DNA from: Ophryocystis elektroscirrha | Lineage: Eukaryota > Apicomplexa > Conoidasida > Neogregarinorida > Ophryocystidae | Assembly (NCBI GenBank): GCA_030141585.1 | Contig: JAQIFP010000030.1 | Coordinates: 1 to 33,821 of the forward strand | Direction: 5' to 3' | DNA length: 33,821 nt | Part shown: positions 9,895 through 23,551 of the stretch, piece by piece | Numbering within the stretch: the first letter of the stretch is position 1 | Layout of the letters: each line of letters opens with the position of its first letter | Notes under the pieces: model-generated | Database searches by the model: none | Seen by the model: the letters and a program-made list of their open reading frames with translations, nothing else | Told to the model about the DNA's origin: nothing | Position numbers and translations under genes: made by a program

Positions 9895-10502
9895 AGTGTT
9901 TACTGTGAAATTTTCTTCATTGAATATTGTTTTTATACTTAGTATAAAATAAGTTTATTTACGTTTTCATTTATATATTATATGCTTTTATATATAATTT
10001 TTATTTTTTTTTTAATATATATGTTTATATAAAAATTTTTGTAATTTTATATCACTAAAATTAGTGCATATATATATTTTCATATAGCTTTATATATATA
10101 TGATATATTAATTGATACACGTATTATATCTATGTAAAATTAACTGAATAACTAAGTATATTATTTTTAGTAATAAATATAAATATAACTAATCTTTATT
10201 AGCAATAGCGTCATGAAATCAAGGTTTTTAATTCTTCAAACTGATGTACTATTTTGAGAATCAATTTTACTTTTACAATGTTTTATCTTTATATAATGCG
10301 TATTTTGTGTCATATATAATTAAAATATATATATACATATTATTTGTAAAGCGTTTTAAATTGTTTATTCTTTTAATGTTATAATTCACAATTTCTGTTA
10401 GTTTTTATAAACTATACATGTTTTTCAATTTTTAAAGTACAATCAGGTCCATTGTCTGCTTTTTTGACCGTTTTTTCTTAAAAAAGCTTATTTGCTGTTA
10501 AA
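9895..10502. other. Intergenic spacer upstream of UTP10
   Basis: 608 bp of AT-rich DNA with short TA runs (around 10010-10110 and 10315-10340). No gene was identified. The final 60 bp (10441-10502) are less AT-biased and include tccattgtctgcttttttga, and may hold the UTP10 5' UTR. Confidence 0.55.
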
Positions 10503-12733
10503 ATGACGTCTGAGCTAAAACAGCAAATACTTTTTCACAAGTTAAAGACTGGGTTACCCTTAAAAACTCTTAGCTCAAGTGTAAAATATAACACTAAAAG
10601 TTTGCTTTATCTACCTAATGATGCTAAGCGTATTAATATGTAAGCATTGTATCTGCTTGAAAACTTATATTTCGGTTTGGTGTATGCAGTGAATCAGTAT
10701 TTTTTTCATAAAGAATAAAATTTTTCGATTATATAATATTCAACATGCATGTATATGTTGCCACATGTTTTTAATGTTTTCATTATATATTGGCTCAAAT
10801 GAAACTTATAACTATATGTTTTTTTTAGAGAAATGCTTCAACATTTTACTTTGGAGCATTTTCAGAAACTCCAGGAATCAGATCCCGACATCGCACAATT
10901 TGAGCCTCTCTTTAATTCCATTAAAACTAGAGACTTTTTAAAACCGAAAAAATTTAAAAAGCTGGAACCTCTTATAAATCATTTTTTAGACTATGTAGCC
11001 GGGTATTGGTTAGAAGAATCGGTTTTATACTGTCTAGAGTTTTTAATAAAGAGATTTCATGTTGAAAGGTATTCAAAGTTTTGCTTTAGCTAAAATAATT
11101 TTTGCGACTATATAAATGGTACAAATACATATGATAACTAATTTATAGTCTTCCAATGGGTATATCTGTACGTATATATATATAATTATATATATATCTA
11201 TATATGTTAACTGTATATCTATGTATATACATATATATATATATATACAATTAATAAAATAATATTGTACATGTGCTTTTGACGATAGTGATTGATTATA
11301 GTACTTTGAAAAGTCTTAAAATTAATATTAACCAGGCATAATATTGAGGCTTTGATGTCAATGTCTCTACCGTTCCATACTTCTAAAATGTTTGTTCGTT
11401 TGGTTCAAATATTAGAGCTACCTGCCACTAGGTAATTCTAACTGACGCTTAAATTTGAATTGATAGTCTTTTTTTATTTTTGGAAAACGTTGCAAAAAAC
11501 GCCGTCCCCCTTCCTCATTCTGTAATTATTATGAAATGCATTCGTGATCCCCAACTTCTTACTTTTCTCAGTGAATCGACTAAACGTATTTTCCAGTGAG
11601 TCATATTATAAATAATTTCTTCTTATAATTTATTTATTAATTTATTTATGTATTTAAATAAATATAAATAAAGTTTCAATATATATATATATATATTTAT
11701 ATGTATAATGATTAATATAAACTTTATATGCAGATCAGTCAAAAACCCAAGTCTTCCGTTATTGAAGCTATATACAAAATGCTGTATAGAATCATTTGCA
11801 GATTCAAAATTTTCTTTCAAGTAAGTTTCTTTAATTGAATAAATTCAATTAATAGCGAAACAATTTTAAGACAGTTGATGTCGCAGCTATCTTTTTCGCT
11901 CCAAAATTTCACTATGACTGTAAGAAACTTTGAACTATAAATACTAAACCATAGACATGCATTGTTTTTATCAAATGCATTATTATTACAATATATATAT
12001 ATATAGTACAGAAACATAGCTATAAGCTCTGATATACAATTACTGATATGAAAAACACATTCATATATTTGTGTTTTTTTATAATAAGGAAATATATTTA
12101 TTTACGATAATTCATGTATAAGCATAAAGCGCTACAAATTATGTACTTATAAATCGTTTGCTTGCCAGGTTTTATTTGATTCTGCTCTCTATATTTTAAC
12201 CCACATAAGTAAAAAATTAAGTTTGACTGAAGATATGTTAAATGCGATTACCTTGGAAGTTTTTTTTTCTGTGGTTGATTACTCAGGCTCAGATGAAGAT
12301 TTCATCAAATGTTTCCAGTTTTTAGATAATTTCTTGTTCAATCAGCAATCGAAACTTCCTCAAAAATTTATTGAATATATTGTTAATCCAGAAATATCCA
12401 AAAGGATAGTTTTTTTACTAAAACTATCAAGCAAATTTACTGAAAATACAACTTTGATCTCTTACGTTATTTTGAATATCTTGAATTTTTGTCTAACTTC
12501 CGTAAGTATTTTCATTTATGACTAAGTTGTATTCAGGTTATATCTAAAGAAAACACCGTAAATTTTATCAAACAACTAATTACAATTCAAGAAAATGAAC
12601 AACTGTGGAATAGTTTTTTACAAATAGGTATATGTTCCATTTTATACGATCTAATTATAAAGTGTAAAGATGAAGATTTTTATAATGGTAAGTAATTTTT
12701 ATGACAAATTTTATCAAAATTTATATTTATATT

Positions 12734-12772
<39 letters not shown>

Positions 12773-15700
12773 TCGTGATGTTTGTCAAATTGTTACATTT
12801 GTTATTCATATTCATTATTTAATTGATAAAAATTATAATAATATAAACTATTATTACGAAATTCTAATTAATGTATTTTTTTTACCTTTAGACGTAATAT
12901 GTCCGATTTTGTCTCATATAGACATTTATTACCCCACAGCTACTAATATGGCTTTAGAATTTTTAATGGAATCTAAAGTGGACTCAAATTATATCAGCGT
13001 ATTAGCTAACGCATTGAATCGTGATTCATTCACTGAAATAAACGCGAAAAGTGAAAATGCTATGGTTTTTGCAAACTTGCTTAATGAAAATAGTGACACC
13101 AGATTTGAAGCTCTCAAAATATGTTCAAAGAATTTGAAGAAAGATCATTCTAAATATCTTTTTAACACTGTCTTTCAGCACATATTTGATAAATCATCAG
13201 CTATAGTTGATTTTCTATTAGAATCCGAAAGTATATGGAAAATAGCTCCTTTGCAAATATCACTTTTCCATTTAACCAAATTTTTGTATACTAATGTATC
13301 TTATTCATTTGAAAGTGCTCCTTGGTTATTAACAATATCTGAAAAATCAATATCTGAGAACTTCATTTATTACATTCCTCTTATATTTGATTCCGATACT
13401 AGAAATCGTTTGGTTTTATGCTTCAACTTATTACATTGTATATTAATGAATAATAAAAAAGAAGCCCGGGAGGTATTTAAAATTCTGTCTCCTATTTTAG
13501 TTCCGTTACAATGTAGTGTTACAATGTCTAATCGAGAGAATTTGAAACCATTGAAATTCGCTGTAAACAAAGTATACACTTTACTGTCTGCGAATTCTGA
13601 TGTTATTGGTCACTTAAAATTGTATATGGATGAAAATTCACAGAGTAATTTATTACAGTTAAAACATTTTGGATGTTCTGATGTATTTTCTGTTATATCA
13701 AGTGAAGATAATGTAGTTCCATATATATATCCTACACAAGGCATTTTGGGCGGTTTACTGAATTTTTTCTCATACATTAGTTCATGTATAGAGTGTAAGG
13801 AAAGCTATTTACCTATTATATGGAATTTTTGGATGTATACAGTTGGTGTAGAAAATAAATACAATGGGTACTTAGCATGTAAAATATCCCTTCAGCATTA
13901 CTTGAAACGGTTGGAGAAAACAAATCTGTATAATATAAATCAGTTTGTATTGCTTTGTTTGTGCGATGTCTTAAAGATAGAAGATTTACAAATAAATGTA
14001 TCTCAGCTGTATAATAGTATACTTTATATAATACTTGGAGATTTAAAGAAAATATATTCCAATATCTTAGACAGTTTAATTGAAGAAATAAAAATTAAAG
14101 CTTGTGAAGCATTATGCACTTTAATTAAACTATATCCTGCTAATAATGAGCAAATAATTACTATTGTTATTATACAACTTCTTTTGGCCGATAAAGCTTT
14201 TGAAGATATTGCACTTAAGCTTTGTAAATGTCTGAAAGCGTCTATGAAAATGCAAAAAAAAGTTACCTGTGATTGGAGTAATTTGATACAATTCCCGAAT
14301 ACTGATCAAAAGTTCATTCTTGCACTTAAAAATAAAATTGAAACTCAAGAAGTTAAAAAACTTGTTAATGGTATATTAAATGCTTCGGAAGACAAAAAAT
14401 GGAAAAATGTTTTACGAGATTTGAAGAAGAAAATTGCGAAATTTATTGTAGCGGCTGATATTAGTTTCAAATATAAATTGGTTGAAGATTATATGATCAA
14501 AATAATTATATTAGAAAATGATGATTTCCCCATAAACCCATTAGATCTATATATTCCTAATTTACACACCCAATTATCTGAATCTGACAATATTTACGAT
14601 TATATGACTTTCATAACTGAGAATTATTCTCAGAAAATTTCATTTACAGATTTTTACAATGATGTCCTCACCGTTGTAGCAAAAAATCCTGAAAAATATT
14701 CCAATCCTATATACATTTCCAAAATTTATTCTTTCATTCTTAAGATCATCAATGCTAATGCATTAAAGTTTAGCAAAGACGAGTACAAACATTTAATACA
14801 ATATTTAGTTGCTGTATATGGCAATATAATATCGTCAAATGCATTAAATAATGAAATTCAACAATTATTAGATTCAATTTTGATGTTTGATAACTTCCTA
14901 TTCGAGCAATGGAATTGTGCAGTAAAAAGTATAGAATCTGAAGTTGTGTATGTATTTTTATTAAAATACATGTACAAGCATATAAATACTTGGAATAGAC
15001 AATCTCAATGTCTTTTACAAACATATTTATATAAGTATTTGGAAAAGTATGAAAATAGTATTGATGTTTACAAGTACACATTAGTGTGTTTAAATAATTG
15101 CACACATATACAATCTGAGATATATATATACAAATTATTCAAGATAATGGAATCGAAATTGGATCAACTTTTAGAGTTTATACCGTACGTGTATATAAAT
15201 ATACTTGATAGATTTTGGTCGAATATACAATATAAAAATATAGCGCTGAAGTTATATGTAACAAATATATTAGGTTATATATTAAAGTACTATCCCAATT
15301 GTATTTTGAATAGTACAATTATATTAAAGCAGTATATTGAAAGTATATTTTCGAAATATGTAAATTTTTCGTTTATATTATCGAAGTGCATCTTATTTAT
15401 ACTCAATCATTATTATGAGGACAAAATTTCTTTCCAAAAATATAATTATTACTTTACCAAGAATAAAACTTCAACTGATTACCAAATTGAATTGAAAGAC
15501 ATTAAAAACCGGACTATAAGTATGGCTATACAAACATCAACTGTAAATACATGTTATAATAATCTATTATCAAAAAGTACAAATTATACGTCAACTGGTA
15601 TAGAAGAAGATACTGATATGCTATGTGCAGATATCACTACAGATACAAGCTCACAAAATGAAACAAATATTGACAAATATAAACCAAAACGAACAACTCT

Positions 15701-18700
15701 TCACGAAGATTTACGATATTTTACCAGCTTACTGTTATACGATGATGACACTCTCGAAAACAGATACACTAATTACTCAAATTTTCTCGTAGCTTTCATA
15801 CTTATATGGAAAAAATATGAGCTAGAATCAGAGACCTGGGTTATAGATACAGTCAGTGCTCTATTGAAGAAAACACAAAAAAAAATAATTGATACCGAAA
15901 AAGGGAGTATAAACTTACGGTTTTTCTATAAATTACTGTATTGCAGTATCAACAATCAACAACAACTGTACAATAATATATTTGAAGTTGATGAGTTCAG
16001 TGAAAATTTCAGTATATTCTATCAAGTAGTATATATTACTTTATCAGTTATTCAAAAATACCTTATTAGTTATGGTTTTGATAAATATGATTACTGCAAT
16101 ACTATTCAATTGGTTGACTTATTACTTACTTACTCGAATTCGAATGATACCGATGATGCCTCTTTAATTAAACCAATAATAAAGTTAGGAAAAAAAATTA
16201 CAAAACAAATATTAATGAATTATACAATTCCATGGAGTATGCTAAGTTTATTAACGAATATATATCAAAATATAAATATAAAGAGCTATAATATATTAGA
16301 TTATATATCAAATTATATATATAAACCATATATCGAAGAATATATCCATAAAAATAATTATTTAAATAATGAAGACATGGAAAAATCTGTGGAAAATATT
16401 GAATATATAAATCCCTTAGAAAATATAAACATTGACTCTGTATCTAAAGAAGAAGAAATAAGTACATGTTTAACACTAATATGTGCTAAGATAAGTCAGA
16501 ATAATGAGAACATAAATAATATGGTTACAAACTTACGCATATTAAATAATATGATAATTATCTATGGACACACATATACGGAAATATTTGGTGCCTTACT
16601 AAAAAAAGATATTTGTAATATATACTCCAATAGTTATAATAACATTATAAGTAAATATTATAATAATGCTCTCATTATGGAACTAACAAAACTTGCTACT
16701 ATATCGCATTCCACCTTAAGCATATACGATAGTGCCAATTCAGAGTTACTACAAATTTTATTAAATATATGGGATACCTATATACGTGGATTTACAAATA
16801 TAAACGAAAAGCAAAAACAAGAAACATTGTTACATTTATTTATTACCATATCAGTTCAATTAAGACCATCCATCCTGCTATGCGAAACTTCATTTGATTA
16901 CATAAATCAATATATGTCAAATATCTTATTTAATTATGATTATATACAAGCTTTTTTGAATCCTCAAATACAGCAAAAGTCTTGTGTTGAATTCTTATTG
17001 CATGATGTCCATAATTTCAATAGTATACCGTATATAGCCATTTCTGATATACTGAAAAAAAAAAATAAAAGTACACAGGATCTTCAGTTTATAACATGGC
17101 GTTTTTCTATCAACTATTTAATTAAATCTATACCCTATGACAAACTTCAAAAATGCGTTATTCCTTACCTCAAGAGCCAAATAAATGACACCGAATCAGG
17201 AACTGCTTTGAAAATTAGCTCTATATTTAGTATGCTAGGAAGTTCCGTTAAATTTTCCGTTTCTAAAAATGTATTGCCCCATGCAGCGGTGTCTCAAAAT
17301 TTGATAATTGCTACTTTACATGCCATGAATCAACAATTGAACAGGAATCAAACAATTATCGATACAACTTTACAAACAGAGTTTGCTGAATATTGTCAAA
17401 GTGGTGTTTTAAATACGTTAGTAGATCATTCAACCAAGTATCATTTATTGTCTCCATCAAATGCTTCCATGGATTCAGCATACAGATGGATGGAATCAGG
17501 TCTATACCTATTTATGAAACATTGGATATATAAATTAAATGATGCAACTTTACAACCCTTCATACATACATTAATACAGTAAGTATATATGGTCATTGGA
17601 AGTTATTCTTCATTAATCTTTCTTGCTATTCAATCAAATAAATAACACTTATTTATTAAATATATATTGAACCATTAATTATATATAAATATGAATTATA
17701 TTTACCGCGGTTAATATAACGATATATAAGTGTTTTTACAATTTGTTATATGAGTGTAATATTATATAGGTATGGAAAGTTTGATAATGATGGAGAAGAC
17801 TGGTATAGGGATAAAAATACTTTGATTTCTCCTATGGATGCTGCAAGGTAAAATTAACTAATTCCAAAAAATTATAAATAACTAATAAATAAAAAGTTAT
17901 AAATTATATAAACCAAAATAATATATAAAATGTAAATATTTCTTATTAATTTACACATAAATAAATATAGATTTATATATATTTATATATACATATACAT
18001 ATATATATATATATATTATAGTATTATTAAAATATGTCAGTAATAAACTTCATCATACTTTTTTTATATAGAGAGTCTATAATTCGAAGAACAATTATTT
18101 TGATGCTCACTACAATAGTTGAGGAATTGGACGAACTGGGATTAATGTCTTCACTTTGGGAAGTATTACCGCAAGTTACAGAATCTCTTAAAGCATGTCA
18201 ACATAATGCAAATCTATGGTATAAACATTCTACAAATGTTGTTAACGATCACGTACGTTTACATTTAAAAGAAATAATGCTTATTAGAAAAAATTAAAAC
18301 GCTCCGATATTATACAAGAAAACAACACATTTTGGTGGTTTGACTTGGGAACATCCTGCTTATATTTATTAACTAAATTAGCTTCTTTGTATCCTTCTCA
18401 TAGTCTTGTTGAACATTCTTCTCCAATAGTTTTCAACTTTTTCGATATCTTTGCCATGCTTGCACCTTTTTCGTTTAATAAATCGGATTCATATTCTTTA
18501 TCAAGCACTCTGTACTACTTAATGTCTCAGCTTTTAAAAAATTTAGTAAACTGCATCTGCCAAACTCCCGAACAGGTACGACAATCAAACTTAATTTACA
18601 ATGCTTCTTCCTAAGTATTAAATTATTGTGAAATATTTCTGTTTATAATCACCTAAAATGTTTTCAAGTCTAATAAAATATATAATCATTTAATTAATTT

Positions 18701-19269
18701 TATATAAATATACTTTAAGTACTTTTGAGTAATTCTAAGTAATCAAGTACATGAGGCTGAGTAAAGTTCTTTTATGATATGCTTATGTACATTAATATTC
18801 TACCACGGTTCGTATATATATTTTAATAAAAAGGCATAAAAATTCTTAAGTATAATAATAATATACGATATCACCACAAGCTCTAGCGCTTACAGACGTC
18901 TAGATAAAATTGTATATATTATTAGCAAATTAAATAATTATCAAAACTTAAAATATATAATTTTAATATTTGGACGATATTTATTACAAAAGTTTAATTA
19001 TTTCTGTTCAGTTAAAAGTATTTATGGAGTCTTATCTCTCAGCTCTACAAAACGCACGTCATTCAAAGATTCGGTATGCATTATTGGCAGTACTTAAATG
19101 CATATGGGAATCTTATAATTTACAATTGATCGATTGTATTTCGAGTTTTATCAACATTTTAACAGAGTTACTGGAAAATTACAACGAAAATGTAGTACAA
19201 ATGACAAAATTGCTTATTTTTTCAATTGAAAAAAACAGCAGCAATACAATCAGTTTCCAGCCTAAATAG
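10503..19269 (+). CDS. UTP10: U3 snoRNP component UTP10/HEATR1 (BP28), 13 exons
   Basis: Giant HEAT-repeat protein of the SSU processome (t-UTP/UtpA), needed for rDNA transcription and 18S pre-rRNA processing in the nucleolus. Exons: 10503-10639, 10829-11068, 11336-11431, 11467-11595, 11734-11820, 11856-11919, 12169-12501, 12537-12687, 12892-17578, 17770-17847, 18072-18252, 18288-18575, 19012-19269; total 6729 nt, 2242 residues (human 2144). The N-terminus MTSELKQQILFHKL aligns with MTSLAQQLQRLAL. Exon 2 carries FEPLFNSIKTRDFL and CLEFLIKRFHVER, and exon 3 carries HNIEALMSMSLPFHTSKMFV, matching the human N-terminal HEAT region. The BP28 C-terminal domain is recognisable from the end of exon 9, and the last exon has SALQNARHSKIRYALLAVL. 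Four introns (11432-11466, 11821-11855, 12502-12536, 18253-18287) are exactly 35 nt. Exon 9 alone is 4687 nt. The middle is too divergent to align by eye. Confidence 0.88.
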
Positions 19270-19853
19270 GGAAATCATTTTCTTGAAACGTTTTGATTGA
19301 TTCCGCTGGACAATAATTTTTGTTAATGTTGTCTTTTGATTTATTTCTAAAAAAACGTAAATAAATATTTCATTAAAACCCAAATTAAATATATTAAGCA
19401 GGATACAGATTTGCTAATGTGACGTGATTCATATATATATGCTTGCAACATAAATCATTCACAGTATATATACTTCTCAAGTATACTTTTTTTCTCTATA
19501 TGTATATATATATATATATATATTATAGTACATATGTATTATAAGCATACACGAATTATGTATAAATACGTATAAAAAAAATACCCATATATATACCTAC
19601 ATATATATGAAATAAACATATTTTTTTTTTTTTTTCATACATGTTACAAACATAAATTATATTAATATATATATATATATATATGTAATAAAAATACATA
19701 ATGTTGGTTCCGTAAACAGATATAGGTATAAATTATTATTAATGTTATTTATATGACCATAAATGTATATTTAAATACGTAAGCGTAAATATATATTTTT
19801 ATCTTAATAATAACTAGAATTAATTAAAGCTTTTTGAGCTAGATGCTTATTTA
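19270..19853. other. Convergent intergenic region UTP10 / FNT
   Basis: 584 bp between two facing 3' ends. It contains TA tracts (19500-19524, 19665-19684) and a T16 run at about 19621-19636. No ORF or RNA gene seen. Both transcripts must terminate here. Confidence 0.6.
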
Positions 19854-20759
19854 TTACTCTTCAATGACTCTCATGGAACCAACTGTGTGTCTCTTTGATA
19901 TTTCATGCAAAAGCTCTGTATTGGTAAAAGATTGCAGAGAAGTCTTAGTAGGGTGATGGGCATACCACCAAACGGTGCCCGTAAATAGAGTACCTGCAAT
20001 TATATTACCAATGCCAGAAGGCAATAAAATATAAAGGCAAATTCTTCCAAACCTTCCATATCCAACAAAAATAGCAGCAGCCGCATAATAAATGTTTGCT
20101 ATAACGTGTTCATATCCCCCAACTGCAAATATACTTATAGAATAAAATATTGCTAGTATTTTCCCTGCACCCTCCAAGCATGAACAACACCACGTTGCTA
20201 AGCATACCAGAGAATTACATGCGAACCCCAGGGCTACTGTCGAATAAAATTTTCTGTTTATTTTTTCGTCCAATAATGAAGACAAATACGTGTATTGCAC
20301 AGTGCCTTGTGTCATGTCTTGAGATAGATATGAAACCAAAAAAGCAAATAATATTGCTCCAATGGTGTTTCCTGCTAACGAAATACCCCATACACGTAAT
20401 AAATGCAATAACTTTGAAGATCCACAATGAAGTACAAGTAAAACCATCGTTACAGTATTTCCAGTAAATAATTCAGAACCAGTGTAAATAATGGCCATAA
20501 AAGCTCCTGGAAATAATACCCCAAATATAAGTCGAGTAACTCCTCTTGAAACTAAATTTTCCTTATCAAAAAAAAAAGACGCTAAAAATAATACAATTTT
20601 TTAATTTATACCTAACGAAATCAAAGCGTGACCGTATAAAGCTACCCAACATCCTGCAGCAACAGACTGTACTAATAATTTTGTATTCTGCAGAAGAATT
20701 TTATGTTCTGCAGAAGAAATCATCCTTCTAAAAGCCGATTGCGGCACAGTTAACGGCAT
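19854..20759 (-). CDS. FNT: Formate-nitrite transporter family, lactate/H+ symporter type
   Basis: Pentameric channel-like exporter of lactate and other monocarboxylates with protons. In Plasmodium PfFNT this removes glycolytic lactate and is a validated drug target. Exons (minus): 20759-20612 and 20581-19854, separated by a 30-nt intron (20582-20611); total 876 nt, 291 residues (PfFNT 309). Signatures: GSELFTGNT (84-92), matching the FNT GSDLFTGN element, and GYEHVIANIYY with the central pore histidine at H208. LPSGIGNIIAGTLFTGTVWW in the last helix matches the family LLPTLIGNYIAGAL. Six hydrophobic segments are visible. The in-frame choice of acceptor at 20582/20583 restores DKENLVSRGVTRL, which keeps family spacing between helices 1 and 2. 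The gene is divergent from the ApiAP2 gene (588 bp apart) and convergent with UTP10. Confidence 0.93.
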
Positions 20760-21347
20760 TTTTTATTGATCTTTTCAAAAATTTAGTAAAACAAGCATTT
20801 GTGGCAAATTATAGTAAAATAAAACACTGTTTATTAATTGTATGCTTTAGTTTGCAAAGTTATCTAATTAATTATTTTCTTAAGTTCATTTCTTATAATT
20901 TTTAATAAAATCTCTATTATTAAAAAAAAAAATATGCATACTAATCGGATTACTTAATTGTATGTATGAATTGTCTTATACGTCAATTATTGTGTTAAAT
21001 GTTTTTTTTTTTTTTTTTTAATTTTAAGAAAAATATATATATTAACTCTTATTGTATATATTGAATTATTAGTATATATTAATAATTATCATTTTTTATA
21101 TATACAATGCTAATCAGCATGAATTTAAAAAAAAAAAAGTTAGCATATTTAGATACATGTAAATAGCGTAGTTTATGTTAATAAAGTATATATTAGATAT
21201 GTGTTTATTGCATATATACAAGGATGATAATATATATATATTTATAATCACCGTTGTTAACCTGATGGTCACCGGCAAAATTTAGTTTAAATCTCTTTTT
21301 TTTTTATTAATACTCAGCCATGATATTAAAAAATATTAGTTATAGTT
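20760..21347. promoter_or_regulatory. Divergent promoter region between FNT and ApiAP2 genes
   Basis: 588 bp. Mostly AT-rich with homopolymer runs (T19 near 21001-21019). A GC-richer patch at 21250-21285 carries two direct copies of tcaccg about 18 nt apart, around ttgttaacctgatgg. This is the only obvious candidate cis-element in the spacer. Its function is not known. Confidence 0.4.
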
Positions 21348-23412
21348 ATGTGCGATAAAATGCAGGAATTTTATGTACCAGCCAAACCCCCAGACAAGAA
21401 TTATTGGGATGAAATGATTATATATGACAATAAAGAAGACTGCATACACATTCCAATTCAAAAAAACGATAATTTAGATCTTTTTAAAGATGACAGCAGT
21501 GTTAATACAGCAAGTACATGTTCGGTAGATAGAGACAAAAGAAATAGTCTAACGGATAATTCGGATGATAAAAATAAGCCTTATTTTTTTGCTAAAACCA
21601 ATTTATTGTACATTGGACCAAATAATGCTGCCCGTACTATAAAAAATATTAAGTATGTCCCAATTTATGCACGTCCGAAATTAGTTCCCTATAATAAAAA
21701 TAATAAAGATGTTAGTGAGAAAAATAAATGTCAAACTATTCATTATTACATGGCAAATGACAAATTGGTTAATGGCAACAGTCAAAAAAAAGAAACAGAA
21801 TGTGACATTCCGAAAAATGATGTACTCGATAATAAAGTTGAAAATCTAGAAAGTTCAAACATAGAATCAGAACCACAAAATAAAGAAGAACTGAAAAAAA
21901 AATTATCCTCGAAACACTCGAATGCTAAGTCGAAAAAAAATAAAAAAAAAAAAAATGTTAGTGATAATAGTAATTTGGAAAAATTAGATCATGTTACTCC
22001 AGAAGATTTAGCAAGTACATTATCCGGAGTATATTTTCATATACCAAAAAAAGAATGGCGAGCTGTTATTGGAAAAGGAAGCCGACGACAACAAAAAACA
22101 TTTAGTGTTCGCAAATATGGATTCTTTTTAGCCAAACAACAAGCTGAGTACTTTAGAACTCAGTTTGATAAAACAGGAAGATTATACGACTCTAAAAGAT
22201 ATACTCCCGAAAACTTAGTCCCAAATAATAATTTCGACTCTCCTGGAAAAATTGATGTAGTTAAGGAGGCAGAAGCAATTAGATCGTTTCGTCAAGCAAA
22301 ACGTTTAGATACAATTGACAATGATTTAGAAGTTTTAGAGGCACAAAATAAATCAAAGAATAATTCTCCTATAGTTGAAGAAAAATCCAAAAAGAAACCT
22401 AAAGTTTCTGAACCTCAAAATGCTGTAGCCAAACATGAAGTAGAAGAAAATAATGAACAAAAAGATAAAGTGGAGCGTTCAAAAGATTATTTCTTAAATG
22501 ATAACCCAGTTAAGAACCGTTTAAGAGAAAGACAATCCAAATCCTATCTTGAAATGTCTTCTTTATATTTAGATGACATAGCGGAAGAAAAAGTTCCGTA
22601 TAAAGATTCAAATCATTTAAAAAAAAGAAAATACGCTAAAGGAGGAGGATTTTATGAAGACCCTATGTTATATAATCGTTCGCCTAAGAAACTTATGAAA
22701 GAAAATAAGCAAAGAAATGTGTCTGATATAATTGATTCAACCGAATATCTTTCTGATTCTGCTCTTTCTTATTATTTGGCTTCAGTTCTCCAACCCCCAG
22801 TAATATCACATGAAGATGTTAGTCCGTCGAATGATACCACTATAAGTTCAAGTTTTGTCGAGCAGTTAAATCATATGCAAGAAAAGAAAAAAACAAATGA
22901 ATGTGAAATAAAAAGAGCGTACGAGTTATTGATAGAGTATTGCTTAAGTCTTCTATTTGATGCTATATCAACACCTCTTATATATAGTAAACCTGTTAAA
23001 CATGTATCTAACGAAGATACCGTTCCCTGGAGTGTTCCTTATATCCCTAGTTTTTCCTTTAAAGGTAACAAACATATATCTAAATTATAATTATAATATT
23101 AATAATTATACATGTATACACATAATTATATATATATATATATTTATATATACATTTATATACATATCAATAGATATAATTATATATATATCTATATATA
23201 TATTAATAGATATATTTCTATATGTATATATATATAAATATATTTATATATATATTTATATATATATTTATATATATATGTATTTTTAATATATAAGTTA
23301 TATGAAAGTAGTAATATTAATTTATTTATTTTTTATTAATTAATATTTTACAGTTATTTCGAAATGTGATCTAGAAGTCTTACAAAATTTATTAAAAATC
23401 ATTCTTGTCTGA
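21348..23412 (+). CDS. ApiAP2 transcription factor with one AP2 domain
   Basis: Apicomplexan AP2 (plant-like) DNA-binding regulator. Exon 1 is 21348-23064; an optional exon 2 (23354-23412) joins in phase (g|tt) and adds CDLEVLQNLLKIILV before a stop, giving 591 residues. Without splicing the frame ends at 23090 (580 residues). A single AP2 domain spans about residues 224-275: SGVYFHIPKKEWRAVIGKG, then FSVRKYGFFLAKQQAEYFR. It shows the G-V-x-(F/Y)...W-x-A pattern of the three beta strands and the A-x-x-x-A helix. Flanks are low complexity: a Lys-rich block precedes the domain (183-203), and Asn/Lys/Glu-rich stretches follow. The C-terminal ~60 residues (about 520-591) are hydrophobic/helical and could be an ACDC-like domain, which is uncertain. 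Met5 (21360) is an alternative start. Confidence 0.88.
23087..23290. repeat. (TA)n-rich tract at the 3' end of the ApiAP2 gene
   Basis: Almost pure TA/TATAT with gtata and tttata variants. It lies either in the proposed 289-nt ApiAP2 intron or in its 3' UTR. Open frames here encode only Ile/Tyr repeats and are not genes. Confidence 0.8.
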
Positions 23413-23551
23413 TGGTTTACAATTCCTTAATTTTTTTTCTCGAAGATAAAATGCAGTTGAAGAGTTGTGTTACTGATAAAGAAATTAGTTAGTTTTTTAT
23501 AAGTATTTATTATGTTTTTTTTTATTATACTTTTTATCATTTTTATGAATT

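Noticed and set aside
11623..12017. Two minus-strand ORFs over UTP10 exons 5-6
   Set aside because: They overlap plus-strand exons that fit HEATR1 spacing, and consist largely of translated TA-rich intron.
14770..15105. Minus-strand 111-codon ORF opposite UTP10 exon 9
   Set aside because: Shadow of a well-supported 4.7-kb coding exon on the plus strand; His/Cys/Thr-rich composition is not protein-like.
20150..20467. Plus-strand 105-codon ORF
   Set aside because: Antisense to conserved FNT transmembrane helices.
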